64,000 nt of DNA from Metallosphaera cuprina Ar-4 (GCF_000204925.1 NC_015435.1:352001-416000); one strand, 5' to 3'. Numbered from the stretch's first letter, positions 39,150 to 48,358 are shown. Numbers and translations are program-made. The notes: generated by a model not told the origin, from the letters alone.

Positions 39150-40043
39150 TCAGATCGCGTTCTTTATTGCGTAATATGAAGCTAAGTTATCCTGCACGGA
39201 GACGCCTACGGATTTGAAAATTGAAGGCCTCTCGACCTTTAAATCACGTTCTACGACCTCGCCTAACTCAAGGACTCTAGCCTTGAGGACCCCACTTTCG
39301 CTCATTTGTATGTAATCCCCGCTCTCGGAGGAGACGGCCTGGAGAGAATCAACGATGAAGGTCCTCGCCCTCTTCCCGGTCTCATCGTCCAGCTCTCTAG
39401 CCTCAGGGGTGTGAGCCCCTATGCTCACTACGTGGAAGCCCTCCTTGAGCAAACTCCCCTTCACTACAGGCGAGCTAGAGGAGGTGGTGGCGAAAATTAC
39501 GTCCGACTCCTTAAGTAGCGAGTCCAGATCAACTGCCTCAACTTCCAACCTCTTGGACAGCTCTAAGTGACTCCTCCTAGCCGAGACCAGGATCCTTGAG
39601 GTAGAGAGGTAACCCCTCGCTATCCTAATGTGAAACTCAGCCTCTTGCCCAGCTCCTATCACCCCTAGAACGTCCACTTTCCTCCCGAAGGCTAACTCAG
39701 TGGAGAGCACTGAAGTCGCTGCAGTTCTTATTGCAGTGAGGGTCGCACCTGGTAGAATCGCTATGGGTTCAGCGGTGTCCGGCGACATGGCCAAAACCGA
39801 CCCGTTCACAGCTGGTAACCCCCTGCTCTTATTTCCTGGAATCACCGCCACAACCTTAACTGTGAAGAGATACTTAGTTCTACAAGGCATTACCCCCCAC
39901 CAATCTTCGCCAAATGTCATGACGGTCCTTTGAGGCGAGTGTACCTCCCCTCTGAAGAGTAGGGAGAAAGCCTCTCTCATGGCTGAGACCGCCTTCTCTG
40001 GAGTTAAGGCTTGGACTAGCTCCTGATCAGTTAAGACTCTCAT
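39150..40043 (-). CDS. Ornithine cyclodeaminase / mu-crystallin family dehydrogenase
   Basis: A 297-residue NAD(P)-dependent enzyme. The N-terminal part shows the substrate-site Arg/Lys pattern (PQRTVMTF and YLFTVKVVAVIPGN), the middle LTAIRTAATSVLST, and the dinucleotide loop VLGVIGAGQEAEFHIRI. Members act as ornithine cyclodeaminase, alanine dehydrogenase or ketimine reductase. The substrate cannot be told from sequence. It is convergent with the eL42 unit across a GC-rich 119-nt gap. Confidence 0.88.
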   Translation of the reverse strand: MRVLTDQELVQALTPEKAVSAMREAFSLLFRGEVHSPQRTVMTFGEDWWGVMPCRTKYLFTVKVVAVIPGNKSRGLPAVNGSVLAMSPDTAEPIAILPGATLTAIRTAATSVLSTELAFGRKVDVLGVIGAGQEAEFHIRIARGYLSTSRILVSARRSHLELSKRLEVEAVDLDSLLKESDVIFATTSSSSPVVKGSLLKEGFHVVSIGAHTPEARELDDETGKRARTFIVDSLQAVSSESGDYIQMSESGVLKARVLELGEVVERDLKVERPSIFKSVGVSVQDNLASYYAIKNAI

Positions 40044-40188
40044 GGGATTTAATTCTCATTAAAGACTAATAACGCATTCAGTCTCAGATAAGGGCTCTCC
40101 TCTCGTGTGAAAACTAAAGGGTCCCTTAACTCCTCGAGAGCAAAAGCTTTAAATGAATTCGCATTAAATCTAACTTCGTTGAATCTAA

Positions 40189-40275
40189 GGGCCCGTAGCT
40201 TAGCATGGTTAGAGCGCCCGGCTGATAACCTTGTCAGATACCGGGAGGTCGAGGGTTCAAATCCCTCCGGGCCCA
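40189..40275 (+). tRNA. tRNA-Ile (anticodon GAT) with 12-nt intron
   Basis: Acceptor GGGCCCG pairs with CGGGCCC, discriminator A. The T arm is GAGGG-TTCAAAT-CCCTC. The anticodon stem CCCGG/CCGGG encloses CTGATA, then a 12-nt intron (40228-40239), then A38. CTGA and TCAG form the 4-bp central helix flanked by 3-nt bulges, exactly as splicing endonuclease needs. The mature RNA is 75 nt. A TATA-like element lies at about 40162-40170. Confidence 0.94.
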
Positions 40276-40454
40276 TCATTTCTATAAATCTTATAGAAGT
40301 TCACAACGTAAAAAGAAGGACTTGAGAAGACGAAATGAACTTAAGGAACGTGATGTGACCCAAGGCCCAAACGTTGTTTAACCTCTAAGACTTGCGCCGA
40401 ATCCCAAACTCGAAAGGCTGTTCAAGTTTTATTAGATAACCCTGAGTAGAGGAC

Positions 40455-42791
40455 ATGATGAGTCAGAGACTTTTAGCCAAATGGTCGACTTCACTTAAAA
40501 TAGTAGGCGCTATAGAGGCGATAACTATAGCCTTCTTAAGCTTGTCAAAGGACTCGCCTCAGACTCTCCTCTACACCCCTCTTACGTTCCTTACTCTCCT
40601 ATCTTTGGGTTCCGTGCTTAAACATAGCTTAAAGACCTACGGGCTCATCGTTTCAGTCTCTACAGTTTTCCTTTTTTCCGAAACGATGGGAGACCTTTCA
40701 ATGAATGTGAACCAATTGAACGTGAAAGCCCTAGCCTCGATACTAGCCTCAGTTTTACTTATCATTATCTCGTTTCTGCTCTACTTTCACAAGGGTACGT
40801 GGAAAACTTTCGTAGTGAGTTCCCTACTTTACCTTCTGCTGGTCTTCCCTTTAATTTGGATTGCCTTCTTTGGATTTGAAAATTACGTTCACCCCATTTT
40901 AAATCTCTGGGCGTCTATAGAAAATTCGCCGTCGTTCCCCACCTACGCCTCAATATCGCTCCTAGGACTGATCGCGTTCCTCATGTTGAGCTACTCCCCT
41001 GGAGTGAAACCGTTCCAAAGCTTCAGATCAGTAGGATTAACTTATCCCTCCATAATTCTAATTTATTCTGCCTCAGCTCTTCTCAATCAGGAGCTCTCTT
41101 TAAACTTGACAACCATGTTCCCGTCAAACGTAACAATCACGTTCCCACCGCTCCTTTGGCTTGCCGTAATATCATTGATTTCCATTCCCCTTTCTCTATC
41201 TAGCTTAAAGGACAGACCCCTAGTCCTAGGTCTGAGCTTGGCCTCTGCATCTTTCGCAGCGAGCGCGCTCATCTTCATATTGAGCAAACTTGTCTTCACG
41301 TCTGGATACGACTACGTCATTCCCCTCCTTCTCACGTCCTCAGGCGGATCTGTAATACCCAGGGGTATAACCGACCCAGATAAGGTTAAATCGCGCCTGA
41401 TCTCTGTCCTAAAACAAGGTAACTACGGCAGCGCTAGAAGGTATGTAAATTTTCTCAATTCGATAGGCGTAACCCCGACTGAACTGGTCTGTCAGCTCTC
41501 AAGGGAAGGCAATTGCGAGGCCTCTTTATGGCTTGCATCAAGCTATAAGGTTGAATACGACTCGTGCGGAGACCTAAAGGCGTTAGTTAACTGTATCTTG
41601 GCAACAGGTAAATTTCCTCGCGACGTGAGCCAGTTGCTCGTAGCGCTCGAAAGGAGGGATAGACTTACCGCTGAGAAGCTAGCGGGTCTAGTCCTGGCCA
41701 AGACGAACGACGAGAGAACCAGGGAGATGGCTAGAAGGTTAATATCAACGCGGAAAGTTGAAGAGAGGGTCGATTTGCCTTCCCTTTCAAATTGGGACCC
41801 TTCGCTTTGGATCAACAGGGAGCTATACGGTTATCAAGTGAGGTCCTTCGTTGGAAAGGGAGGTACTGCTTACGTATTTTTGACAGAGAGAGGGGGAGCG
41901 AAATACGCGATGAAGATCCCGTTACTTACAGCTTCATCTAACGCGGAGAGGACTAGATTGAGCAAGTCGACTTTCACTGATCTAGCTGGAGAGTCATCCA
42001 AGCTTCAGGAGATTTCAGCTAAGACGGACGACATGGTGACCCTTTACGGTATATTCGTTGACAGGACAACGATCAAAGAGATCCTGTCCGGAAACCTTGA
42101 GCTTTACCTTAAGTCCCCACCTGCGATGGTAATGGAGTACATGGAGGGAGGAGATGCCGAGTCCATTTTGAGCAATCAGAACGTGTTCCACTCAGCTCAA
42201 TGGGAGAGAATAGTGGCGTTCATACTTTTGAAGGTGGCTAATGCGCTGAGCGTTGTTCACTCAGAAGGGTACGTTCATCTAGACGTTAAAACTAAGAACG
42301 TGTTCTTCACCTCTAACCCTGGAAGTACGGGCGGTGAGGTGTTGCAGAGCTTGTTGACAGGAAGGGTTAAAGTGAAACTGGGTGACTTAGGGGCGTCTAG
42401 GAGAGTAGGTGGAACCATAGATCAGTACACGCCAGAGTATTGCCCCGTGGATCAAGTGGAGGCAATGTTAAACCGTGGCGGCGCTAGCCCAAAGATGGAT
42501 GTGTTCTCCCTGGGGGCTACGGGATATAAACTGCTCACTGGAAGGGCCCTTAACCCAGTGAACGTGATCAACCTGATGGATAAGGCGGTGGAGGATTACG
42601 TGGAGAAGAGGGATTACAAGCAAACGTTAGCGCAGGCTTCACTAAACTATCAGAGGTTCTACATGACGTTAAGCCTTAAAGATGTAAACCAAGATCTAGC
42701 TAAACTAATCAAGGAAATGGTTAACCCTGACCCAACTAGAAGGCCCTCAGCCCACCAAGTGGTATCTGCGCTGAGTTCAACGTTGAGGTGA
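40455..42791 (+). CDS. Membrane-anchored eukaryotic-type Ser/Thr protein kinase
   Basis: A 778-residue protein. Residues about 15-300 carry some ten hydrophobic segments. Residues 305-440 form a helical repeat-like cytoplasmic linker. Residues about 460-775 are a kinase domain: glycine loop VGKGGTAYVF (466-475), Lys in YAMKIP, catalytic loop HLDVKTKN near 608-615, GDLGAS in place of DFG, and YTPEYCPVD in place of APE. All catalytic residues appear present, so it should be active. The many-pass N-terminal region suggests signal sensing at the membrane, but the ligand is unknown. It is monocistronic. Confidence 0.92.
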   Translation: MMSQRLLAKWSTSLKIVGAIEAITIAFLSLSKDSPQTLLYTPLTFLTLLSLGSVLKHSLKTYGLIVSVSTVFLFSETMGDLSMNVNQLNVKALASILASVLLIIISFLLYFHKGTWKTFVVSSLLYLLLVFPLIWIAFFGFENYVHPILNLWASIENSPSFPTYASISLLGLIAFLMLSYSPGVKPFQSFRSVGLTYPSIILIYSASALLNQELSLNLTTMFPSNVTITFPPLLWLAVISLISIPLSLSSLKDRPLVLGLSLASASFAASALIFILSKLVFTSGYDYVIPLLLTSSGGSVIPRGITDPDKVKSRLISVLKQGNYGSARRYVNFLNSIGVTPTELVCQLSREGNCEASLWLASSYKVEYDSCGDLKALVNCILATGKFPRDVSQLLVALERRDRLTAEKLAGLVLAKTNDERTREMARRLISTRKVEERVDLPSLSNWDPSLWINRELYGYQVRSFVGKGGTAYVFLTERGGAKYAMKIPLLTASSNAERTRLSKSTFTDLAGESSKLQEISAKTDDMVTLYGIFVDRTTIKEILSGNLELYLKSPPAMVMEYMEGGDAESILSNQNVFHSAQWERIVAFILLKVANALSVVHSEGYVHLDVKTKNVFFTSNPGSTGGEVLQSLLTGRVKVKLGDLGASRRVGGTIDQYTPEYCPVDQVEAMLNRGGASPKMDVFSLGATGYKLLTGRALNPVNVINLMDKAVEDYVEKRDYKQTLAQASLNYQRFYMTLSLKDVNQDLAKLIKEMVNPDPTRRPSAHQVVSALSSTLR

Positions 42792-42794
42792 GAC

Positions 42795-43295
42795 CTAGCC
42801 TTCCCTCTCAAGGTATTGGCTTAAGGCAGAAACGATGAGGTTTTCCTGGTAAGCAGTTAAACTTTTGCCATAATAAAACATGTCCGCCTCAGAGTAGCCC
42901 CGATGAACTATGATTGTGATCGTACCGTTCCCTTTAATCAATTGTGTGTAGTTAGAACTCACCACGTTTTTCAGGTTGAGCACAACTACCCAGCCGTGAT
43001 AGTTCGTCCCGTTGAAGTACTCAACTATCCCTGAGCTGACCTGGGAAGGCTGATATATCCCTACGCCTAACGTAAAGAGATAAGTTGTGTACCTTTCACC
43101 GTTTAATTGGCTTACTACAACTGTGCCGTTGCTAACTACGAAAGGCCCGCTGTTCTGTAATATAGACCCTGGACCGAGAGTTGAGTTAATGAAGCCTTGA
43201 CTTAAGGGCAACGAGGGTTGAAAATGAACGGAGAGGAAAAACGCCACTAAGATGACGCCAACCAGCGCCGCTGGTATCCAGATCTTCAGATTCAT
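42795..43295 (-). CDS. Unidentified single-span secreted or membrane protein
   Basis: This 166-residue protein has an N-terminal hydrophobic segment (IWIPAALVGVILVAFFLSV) and a predicted exterior domain rich in Gly, Ser and Asn with five or more N-x-S/T sequons. This fits a glycosylated, membrane-anchored surface protein. No family is recognised. It converges on the kinase gene with a 3-nt gap. Confidence 0.75.
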   Translation of the reverse strand: MNLKIWIPAALVGVILVAFFLSVHFQPSLPLSQGFINSTLGPGSILQNSGPFVVSNGTVVVSQLNGERYTTYLFTLGVGIYQPSQVSSGIVEYFNGTNYHGWVVVLNLKNVVSSNYTQLIKGNGTITIIVHRGYSEADMFYYGKSLTAYQENLIVSALSQYLEREG

Positions 43296-43418
43296 ATGCG
43301 AACAGTTAGGAACAAAGAATTAAGCGTTATCCTTAGACGCGTTGGGTAGAGTTCAATTGTCTCCCACGTATGAGACCTCAGAGGGGAACGTTAAATAAAA
43401 GTTTCAATTGAACATAAT

Positions 43419-43868
43419 CTACGAGTTAACCTCACACGGTTTAACGTAACCCGCCAACCGTAGAGCCAAAGCCTTATTGAGACCTACCATCACGTAGTCC
43501 CCTTCATTAAACGTCTTACCGTTCAAGATTAGCTTAGACTTAACCTCACATAAAATCTTACCTTCTTTACTAACGTAAGATCCGGTGATGTACTTCACGT
43601 AAGTTTCCCTCATTATGGATATAACGTCGTTTTGCCACGAGTCGAAACTTCCCCTCATTTCCTTATTTTCTACGGCTTTCATCAGCCTGATCTCAAAAAG
43701 GGAATCGGCAATGTCAGAGTAAACCCTTATCTCCGCGTTGTGAATGTTGTCCTTGTACTTATATCTAAGACCCTTAAAGATAGAGGCTATAGCCTCAATT
43801 TCCTGGGTGGTAACCGTCTGCGGATCGTCGTCCTTGATTTCCCTAGAGAGAATCTCATCTAGCGTAAT
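43419..43868 (-). CDS. GINS complex subunit (Gins15/Gins51 type), apparent ATT start
   Basis: GINS ties MCM helicase to Cdc45 and primase. The frame encodes a helical A domain (QEIEAIASIFKGLRYKYKDNIHNAEIRVYSDIAD and following) and a C-terminal small B domain (KSKLILNGKTFNEGDYVMVGLNKALALRLAGYVKP); A then B order indicates the Gins15/51 type. The first ATG, at 43682, would remove about 62 residues of domain A. No ATG, GTG or TTG lies upstream in frame before the stop near 43874. ATT at 43868 stands 5 nt after GGAGGT inside the end of priS, so it is the best start. The product is about 149 residues. Confidence 0.75.
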   Translation of the reverse strand: MTLDEILSREIKDDDPQTVTTQEIEAIASIFKGLRYKYKDNIHNAEIRVYSDIADSLFEIRLMKAVENKEMRGSFDSWQNDVISIMRETYVKYITGSYVSKEGKILCEVKSKLILNGKTFNEGDYVMVGLNKALALRLAGYVKPCEVNS

Positions 43869-44832
43869 AGCTCACCTCCCCCAAGCCCTTTGAGTAGGCG
43901 AATATTGCGTAGCCTGCCGTCATGGAGATCGGCTCACCCTTATTTAGATAAAACTTTGTATCAATCAAGGTGAACTCCCCGCTTATAAACGGATATAGAA
44001 CTGCCCTTCCCTTGAATGGGGAAAGAGAAATGTCGTAAACGAACTCTTCCATTTCCTTAACTAAAAGGGAGCTCTTTCCGTGGACAGACCCAGGTATCCT
44101 GATCAACCTATGGATGTCCACAGTAACCTGCTCATCTACCTCAACTCCCTTAGTTCTCAAGATCCTCCCCGCCCATCCTGGGTCTCCCTCATGTCCCTTA
44201 AATGGGACACCCTCTCCTGAGACGTACCTCACTATCTCTTTCCTGTCCTCAGAGTCCATTAGGGCGCATTCACCGCTACACTCAACGAGGACGTGAAAGC
44301 CCCTGTTCCCTGAGAAAAATATCCTGGGTTTAAGATCGAAGTCTTCCCTGAGGATCTCAGCTAGCACGTTAGCTAGCTCCCAAGTCCTCTTGAGGCAATC
44401 TACGCTGATCTCTACGTACTCCCTTGCATCCACACCGTGCTCTTGACACTTACCTCCGATCACCTCCTTTCCACAAACCGGGCAGAAGACTATTTTCCTA
44501 GTTTCGCACAGGTGATCCGCATCTAGGTCAAACTGAAGGTCGGAGCCCATCCAACCTTTCTCCTCCATATCCCTTGCTGTCGGTCTTTGATATTTGGCTG
44601 AGGAGTAGAAAAGGTGAGCCGGAACGTCCTGAACTAGGGCCTGTCTGAGCTCCTGCAGGGAAGAGAAGGAGAGGTGCCTCACGTAACTCCCACTATCCAT
44701 GGGTTGATAAGCGAACTCCCTTAATTCCATGTCAAAGGGTAAGGATAGCTCAGCTCTCTCATAGTACTCCCTGTATAGCATCCTGACGATTTTATTCTGC
44801 CCTTGGGGCGATGTAGAACTCACCGTAACCAT
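43855..44832 (-). CDS. priS: DNA primase small (catalytic) subunit PriS
   Basis: This 325-residue subunit makes RNA or DNA primers. The catalytic metal motif is in LQFDLDADHLC (DxD). A zinc-binding knuckle follows (FCPVCGKEVIGGKCQEHG). SGNRGFHVLV, the third acidic site in EVDEQVTVDIHRLIRIPGSVHGKSSLLV, and the rest complete the family core. It overlaps pcna by 41 nt and the GINS gene by about 14 nt. Confidence 0.96.
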   Translation of the reverse strand: MVTVSSTSPQGQNKIVRMLYREYYERAELSLPFDMELREFAYQPMDSGSYVRHLSFSSLQELRQALVQDVPAHLFYSSAKYQRPTARDMEEKGWMGSDLQFDLDADHLCETRKIVFCPVCGKEVIGGKCQEHGVDAREYVEISVDCLKRTWELANVLAEILREDFDLKPRIFFSGNRGFHVLVECSGECALMDSEDRKEIVRYVSGEGVPFKGHEGDPGWAGRILRTKGVEVDEQVTVDIHRLIRIPGSVHGKSSLLVKEMEEFVYDISLSPFKGRAVLYPFISGEFTLIDTKFYLNKGEPISMTAGYAIFAYSKGLGEVSYYAR

Positions 44833-45523
44833 CCTGAGGTAACTCGAACCTCAATTTAAGCGGTAATTGAGTCCCGAAGTTTAACTCAACCACGTCTGAG
44901 GAGTCCCTCATGTTAACTGTTTTCTCTAGGTAATCGAGACTGTAAGTGCTTTTCGCCTCACTTCCTGAAGCCTCTAGAAGTCCGGAGTCCTCCGTTAGCT
45001 CAATCTTAGAGGAACCTATATCACCTTCCACTGAGATCACTAGTTTCCCTTCCTCAAACGAGAGCGTAACTGTTTTACCTAAATCGCTCAGGACTCGCAT
45101 GACCTCAGAGAAGGTGGAGGTCAACATCTTAACTTTGGCGTTTAGCTCGAGCTGCAAAGAGGGATATGTTCCCTCCTCTCCGGAAAGGATGGGAAGCACG
45201 AACGTCCTCTCGAACTCTCCGTCCAACGTGACGTACAGCGAGCTTTCCTTCAACTCGAAGGTTAAGCTGTCGTTCTTCCTGACGCTGGAGAGCGAGTCTA
45301 TCAGGTCTTGTAACTTAACTGTTAACAGGTCTTTCTCTCCGCTCTCATACTCGTGGAAGTACCCTTTAGGTATGAACAGGTTTACTAACGTAACCCTAGA
45401 GGGATCCACTCCTCTTATCTTTATCCCCTCCTTAGTCCCTACGAGCGTAACGTCTGGCATGAACTCCGCTAGCGTTCTGAAGATTGACGTTACGGAGTTG
45501 GCGTCGATAACCTTGAATCTCAT
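44792..45523 (-). CDS. DNA polymerase sliding clamp (PCNA subunit)
   Basis: A 243-residue PCNA subunit. It has the two-domain clamp pattern, an inter-domain connector near EEGTYPSLQLELNAKV and the C-terminal DGYGEFYIAPRAE. Sulfolobales carry three PCNA genes forming a heterotrimer; the copy next to priS is one of them, and I do not assign its number. TATA-like TTTTTAAC at 45547-45556 lies about 26 nt before the ATG. It leads the pcna-priS-GINS operon. Confidence 0.95.
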   Translation of the reverse strand: MRFKVIDANSVTSIFRTLAEFMPDVTLVGTKEGIKIRGVDPSRVTLVNLFIPKGYFHEYESGEKDLLTVKLQDLIDSLSSVRKNDSLTFELKESSLYVTLDGEFERTFVLPILSGEEGTYPSLQLELNAKVKMLTSTFSEVMRVLSDLGKTVTLSFEEGKLVISVEGDIGSSKIELTEDSGLLEASGSEAKSTYSLDYLEKTVNMRDSSDVVELNFGTQLPLKLRFELPQDGYGEFYIAPRAE

Positions 45524-45635
45524 GATTCAATGATTTAGGACTTAGAGTTAAAAACCAAATGGTCTTTTAGGGTTTGGGCGCAGAGGGATTCGCTTAACCT
45601 CACGGTTTAGATTAGTTTCCTCGTCGTTCTCAAGG

Positions 45636-46400
45636 TCAAAGTCTACTGTTGTTCTCCTCCGTTTCGAAATCCTCACCCCCAGCCAGAATCCTTTGTATTA
45701 GCGCATACAACTCGTCAAAGCCTTGTCTAGTTTGAGACGAGACGGGAAGGGGTGGGACCTCTAAGCTCTCCATCAATGTCCTCACCAGCTCAAAGGAGTA
45801 GTCGTCTATCGTCCCTAAGCTGTCCAATAGGTTCTCTCCTTCGCCCCAACTTGTAACCCTCTCTAATTCCTCCTTGCTTAGCAGATCCGTCTTTGAGAGA
45901 ACGTTAACTTGAGGGGTACCCAATCTGAACCTGACCGAACTTGAGAGGAGTAACAAAGAGACGTAACTTCTACTTTCCTTAGCTAAGAATGAGTCCATGA
46001 GGAACACGTTGACGCTCTTGTTGTCCCCAACTAAAAGGGAGGAGAAGGTCCTCCCACTATCCCTATAGGCGAAGAGCTCAATTTGACCGGGAGTGTCAAC
46101 CAGAACGTAGTTCGACTCTATGTTCCCTAAATCGCTTTTAATCTCCGTAGCCTTAGTCAGAAGGAGATCTATTGATACGATGAGGGATGAGTTAGGTCCT
46201 AATCCAAACCTCTGCATTACGTCCCTAGAATCGATGTAATCTCTTACGTCAAAGTCGGGTACGTAAGGAAGGGACTCAACGGCAGGATCCATGTTAACTA
46301 TTGAGGCGTCCATCTCTTGGTCCAGAAGGTAATCTTGGAACTCCTTAACCATGGTAGTTTTCCCGGAACCAGCCGTCCCAACGAAGAAAACGTAATACAT
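45636..46400 (-). CDS. GPN-loop GTPase
   Basis: A 254-residue P-loop GTPase with Walker A GTAGSGKTT at residues 8-16, the GPN loop in RFGLGPNSS, Walker B LVDTPGQIELF and the base motif SKTD. In eukaryotes GPN proteins help assemble RNA polymerase II; the archaeal role is not settled. The ATG at 46400 has GAGGAGGT just upstream. It is divergent from prs. Confidence 0.93.
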   Translation of the reverse strand: MYYVFFVGTAGSGKTTMVKEFQDYLLDQEMDASIVNMDPAVESLPYVPDFDVRDYIDSRDVMQRFGLGPNSSLIVSIDLLLTKATEIKSDLGNIESNYVLVDTPGQIELFAYRDSGRTFSSLLVGDNKSVNVFLMDSFLAKESRSYVSLLLLSSSVRFRLGTPQVNVLSKTDLLSKEELERVTSWGEGENLLDSLGTIDDYSFELVRTLMESLEVPPLPVSSQTRQGFDELYALIQRILAGGEDFETEENNSRL

Positions 46401-46422
46401 GAGTGAACCTCCTCGCTTAACC

Positions 46423-46428
46423 TTTAAA
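46423..46428. promoter_or_regulatory. Symmetric TTTAAA TATA element shared by GPN GTPase and prs
   Basis: The palindromic TTTAAA lies exactly midway between the ATG at 46400 (minus) and the ATG at 46452 (plus), about 26 nt from each. No other TATA-like element is in the 51-nt gap, so one box may serve both directions. Confidence 0.5.
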
Positions 46429-46451
46429 ACTTCACGTGCACTCTTTCATTA

Positions 46452-47324
46452 ATGATTGTCTTAGGTGGAACCGCAAGCAACGGAATAGATGAAAGGCTTT
46501 CAAAGATAATAGGAGCTAAGTTAGTTAAGGTTGAGCATAAGGTTTTCCCAGATGGAGAGTCTTACATAAGGGTGCCGAGCTCCTTAGCTGGAGAGGAAGT
46601 CATACTGGTCCAAACGACACAGCCCCCTCAAGATAAAAACCTGATAGAGCTCTTTTTAACTATCGAGGCGATAAAGGACGTTGGTGCAACCAAGGTTACC
46701 GCGGTAGTTCCCTATCTAGCTTACTCAAGGCAGGACAGAAGGTTCTTAGACGGTGAGGCAATAAGCGTAAAAACTATCCTAAACCTCATTCACTCTCTAG
46801 GTGCTTCAACGTTTATCACTGTTGAACCTCACCACCCTGAATCGTTAAGTTACTTCCCAGGAGAGGTTAAGGTCGTAGACCCTCTCCCCTCCTTGGCTAG
46901 AGAGATAGCCAAGGTCGTGAAAAGACCTTTCGTACTCGGTCCTGATAGAGGGGCTGCCGGAAGGGCGGAGAGGCTGGCCAGGGAGTTGAACTGTGATTTC
47001 TCGTACTTAGAGAAGGAAAGAGATAGGCGAACGGGAGAGATAAAGGTAAGAGGTGTAGGCTTACCGTCATTAAAGGGGTTTGACGTGATCTTAGTGGACG
47101 ACATAGTGAGCACGGGTGGTACGCTACTTGAGGCGAGTAAGATCGCTTACTCCTTAGGAGCGGAGAGCGTGAACGTCGTGGCGGCTCACATGCTTCTAGT
47201 TAATGGGGCTCTTCAGAAATTGAAGCAAGCTAACGTAAAGGAAATAATAGGCTCTAACTCGGTAGTTCCAAAAGAGAGAGTCAACCTTGTTGACATATCA
47301 GATCAAATAGCTGTGAAGTTATGA
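46452..47324 (+). CDS. prs: Ribose-phosphate pyrophosphokinase
   Basis: PRPP synthase, 290 residues, which makes PRPP from ribose 5-phosphate and ATP. Visible motifs are FPDGESYIRVP, VVPYLAYSRQDRRF, the His-containing VEPHHPESLSYF and the PRPP loop VDDIVSTGGTLLEA. The length fits class III/archaeal forms. It overlaps the next gene as ATGA. Confidence 0.96.
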   Translation: MIVLGGTASNGIDERLSKIIGAKLVKVEHKVFPDGESYIRVPSSLAGEEVILVQTTQPPQDKNLIELFLTIEAIKDVGATKVTAVVPYLAYSRQDRRFLDGEAISVKTILNLIHSLGASTFITVEPHHPESLSYFPGEVKVVDPLPSLAREIAKVVKRPFVLGPDRGAAGRAERLARELNCDFSYLEKERDRRTGEIKVRGVGLPSLKGFDVILVDDIVSTGGTLLEASKIAYSLGAESVNVVAAHMLLVNGALQKLKQANVKEIIGSNSVVPKERVNLVDISDQIAVKL

Positions 47325-48238
47325 AATACGCCAAGATAAGCAACGATGAGAGTTTCGCCTCAATGGCGGAGCTCCAAGCTCTGGCAAATCAGGAGGTCCA
47401 CTTCCTGACGGGTGTAGGGCTCTATGCGATACCGGTTCAAGGGGTGGCTAGAAGATCTTCAACCGTAAAGGTCTCAGGAGAGGTAATTGCGATCTCTCAT
47501 GACCCTAAAGAGATAAACGATTCTATAAGGGGAAAATGCTTCTCCATATACCCAGACGTTATCCTTGGAAAGGATAAGGACCTGTTTAACTCGCTTTATT
47601 TGGAGTCCTTAAGGGGGGTTAGGACCTCCAGGTCCTGCCCTAAGTTGGACCTGATATTCACGGACGGTGTTATCTTGGCCGGACTCAGAGAGGAGGAAAG
47701 GGATAACCGAAGCTTAGTTTTACACTCTAAGAAACCGTTCTCGCAATCAGGCACAATGGATCCCTACACCTCTAGATTGATGGTTAACTTATCAAGGCCA
47801 AAAGGTAAGGTTTTAGATCCGTTTCTAGGGCTGGGATCAATCCTGATCGAAGCGAGATGGTTAGGGAACCAATGCGTTGGATTGGACGCGGACGTGAAGA
47901 TGATTAATAAAGCGAAGATAAACCTAGATTATTTCAACTACGTTTGCGAGGTAGCACAGGGGTCTGCCACAAGCTTGCCGATAGAAGGGAAGTTCACGAT
48001 AGTGACAGACCCTCCTTACGGCAGGTCAAGTAACGCTAAGGGAGTCAAACTCCTCGACCTCTATCAGGGGTTCCTCTCTGAGGTAGCAGAAATACTAGAC
48101 GGAAGGCTTGTCTTCGCGGCGGACTCGAGCGTGGACTGGCGAGATACGATAAGGTCTGCTGGATTGAGAACTAGATGTGTGCACTTCCTCTATGAGCACA
48201 AGAGCCTCTCTAGGGCAATCTATGTAGTTGAGAGATGA
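47321..48238 (+). CDS. tRNA (guanine-N2) methyltransferase, Trm-G10/Trm11 family
   Basis: A 305-residue class I methyltransferase. The C-terminal half has the SAM site VLDPFLGLGSILIEARWLGNQCVGLDAD and the catalytic TDPPYGRSS, typical of N2-guanine enzymes. The N-terminal half replaces a recognisable THUMP domain with a shortened RNA-binding region. Target G10 is likely from family membership. Its ATG overlaps the prs stop. Confidence 0.85.
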   Translation: MKYAKISNDESFASMAELQALANQEVHFLTGVGLYAIPVQGVARRSSTVKVSGEVIAISHDPKEINDSIRGKCFSIYPDVILGKDKDLFNSLYLESLRGVRTSRSCPKLDLIFTDGVILAGLREEERDNRSLVLHSKKPFSQSGTMDPYTSRLMVNLSRPKGKVLDPFLGLGSILIEARWLGNQCVGLDADVKMINKAKINLDYFNYVCEVAQGSATSLPIEGKFTIVTDPPYGRSSNAKGVKLLDLYQGFLSEVAEILDGRLVFAADSSVDWRDTIRSAGLRTRCVHFLYEHKSLSRAIYVVER

Positions 48239-48358
48239 TTTCTAAAATAGAGATCTGAAGGGCTTAAAAAGTGAAACGAGCAGTGTAAGCATGAGATTTC
48301 ATAGATAATCTCTTTAAATTCCGACATGAAGAGCTTGATCATGCTTTAGGGAGGCCAA

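Noticed and set aside
40049..40325. Open frames on both strands across tRNA-Ile
   Set aside because: Both run through the tRNA gene and look like chance frames.
48288..48345. AGCATGA/TCATGCT inverted repeat upstream of rnz
   Set aside because: The predicted transcription start lies inside it, so it cannot form as an RNA leader hairpin; only 7-bp arms with a long spacer.
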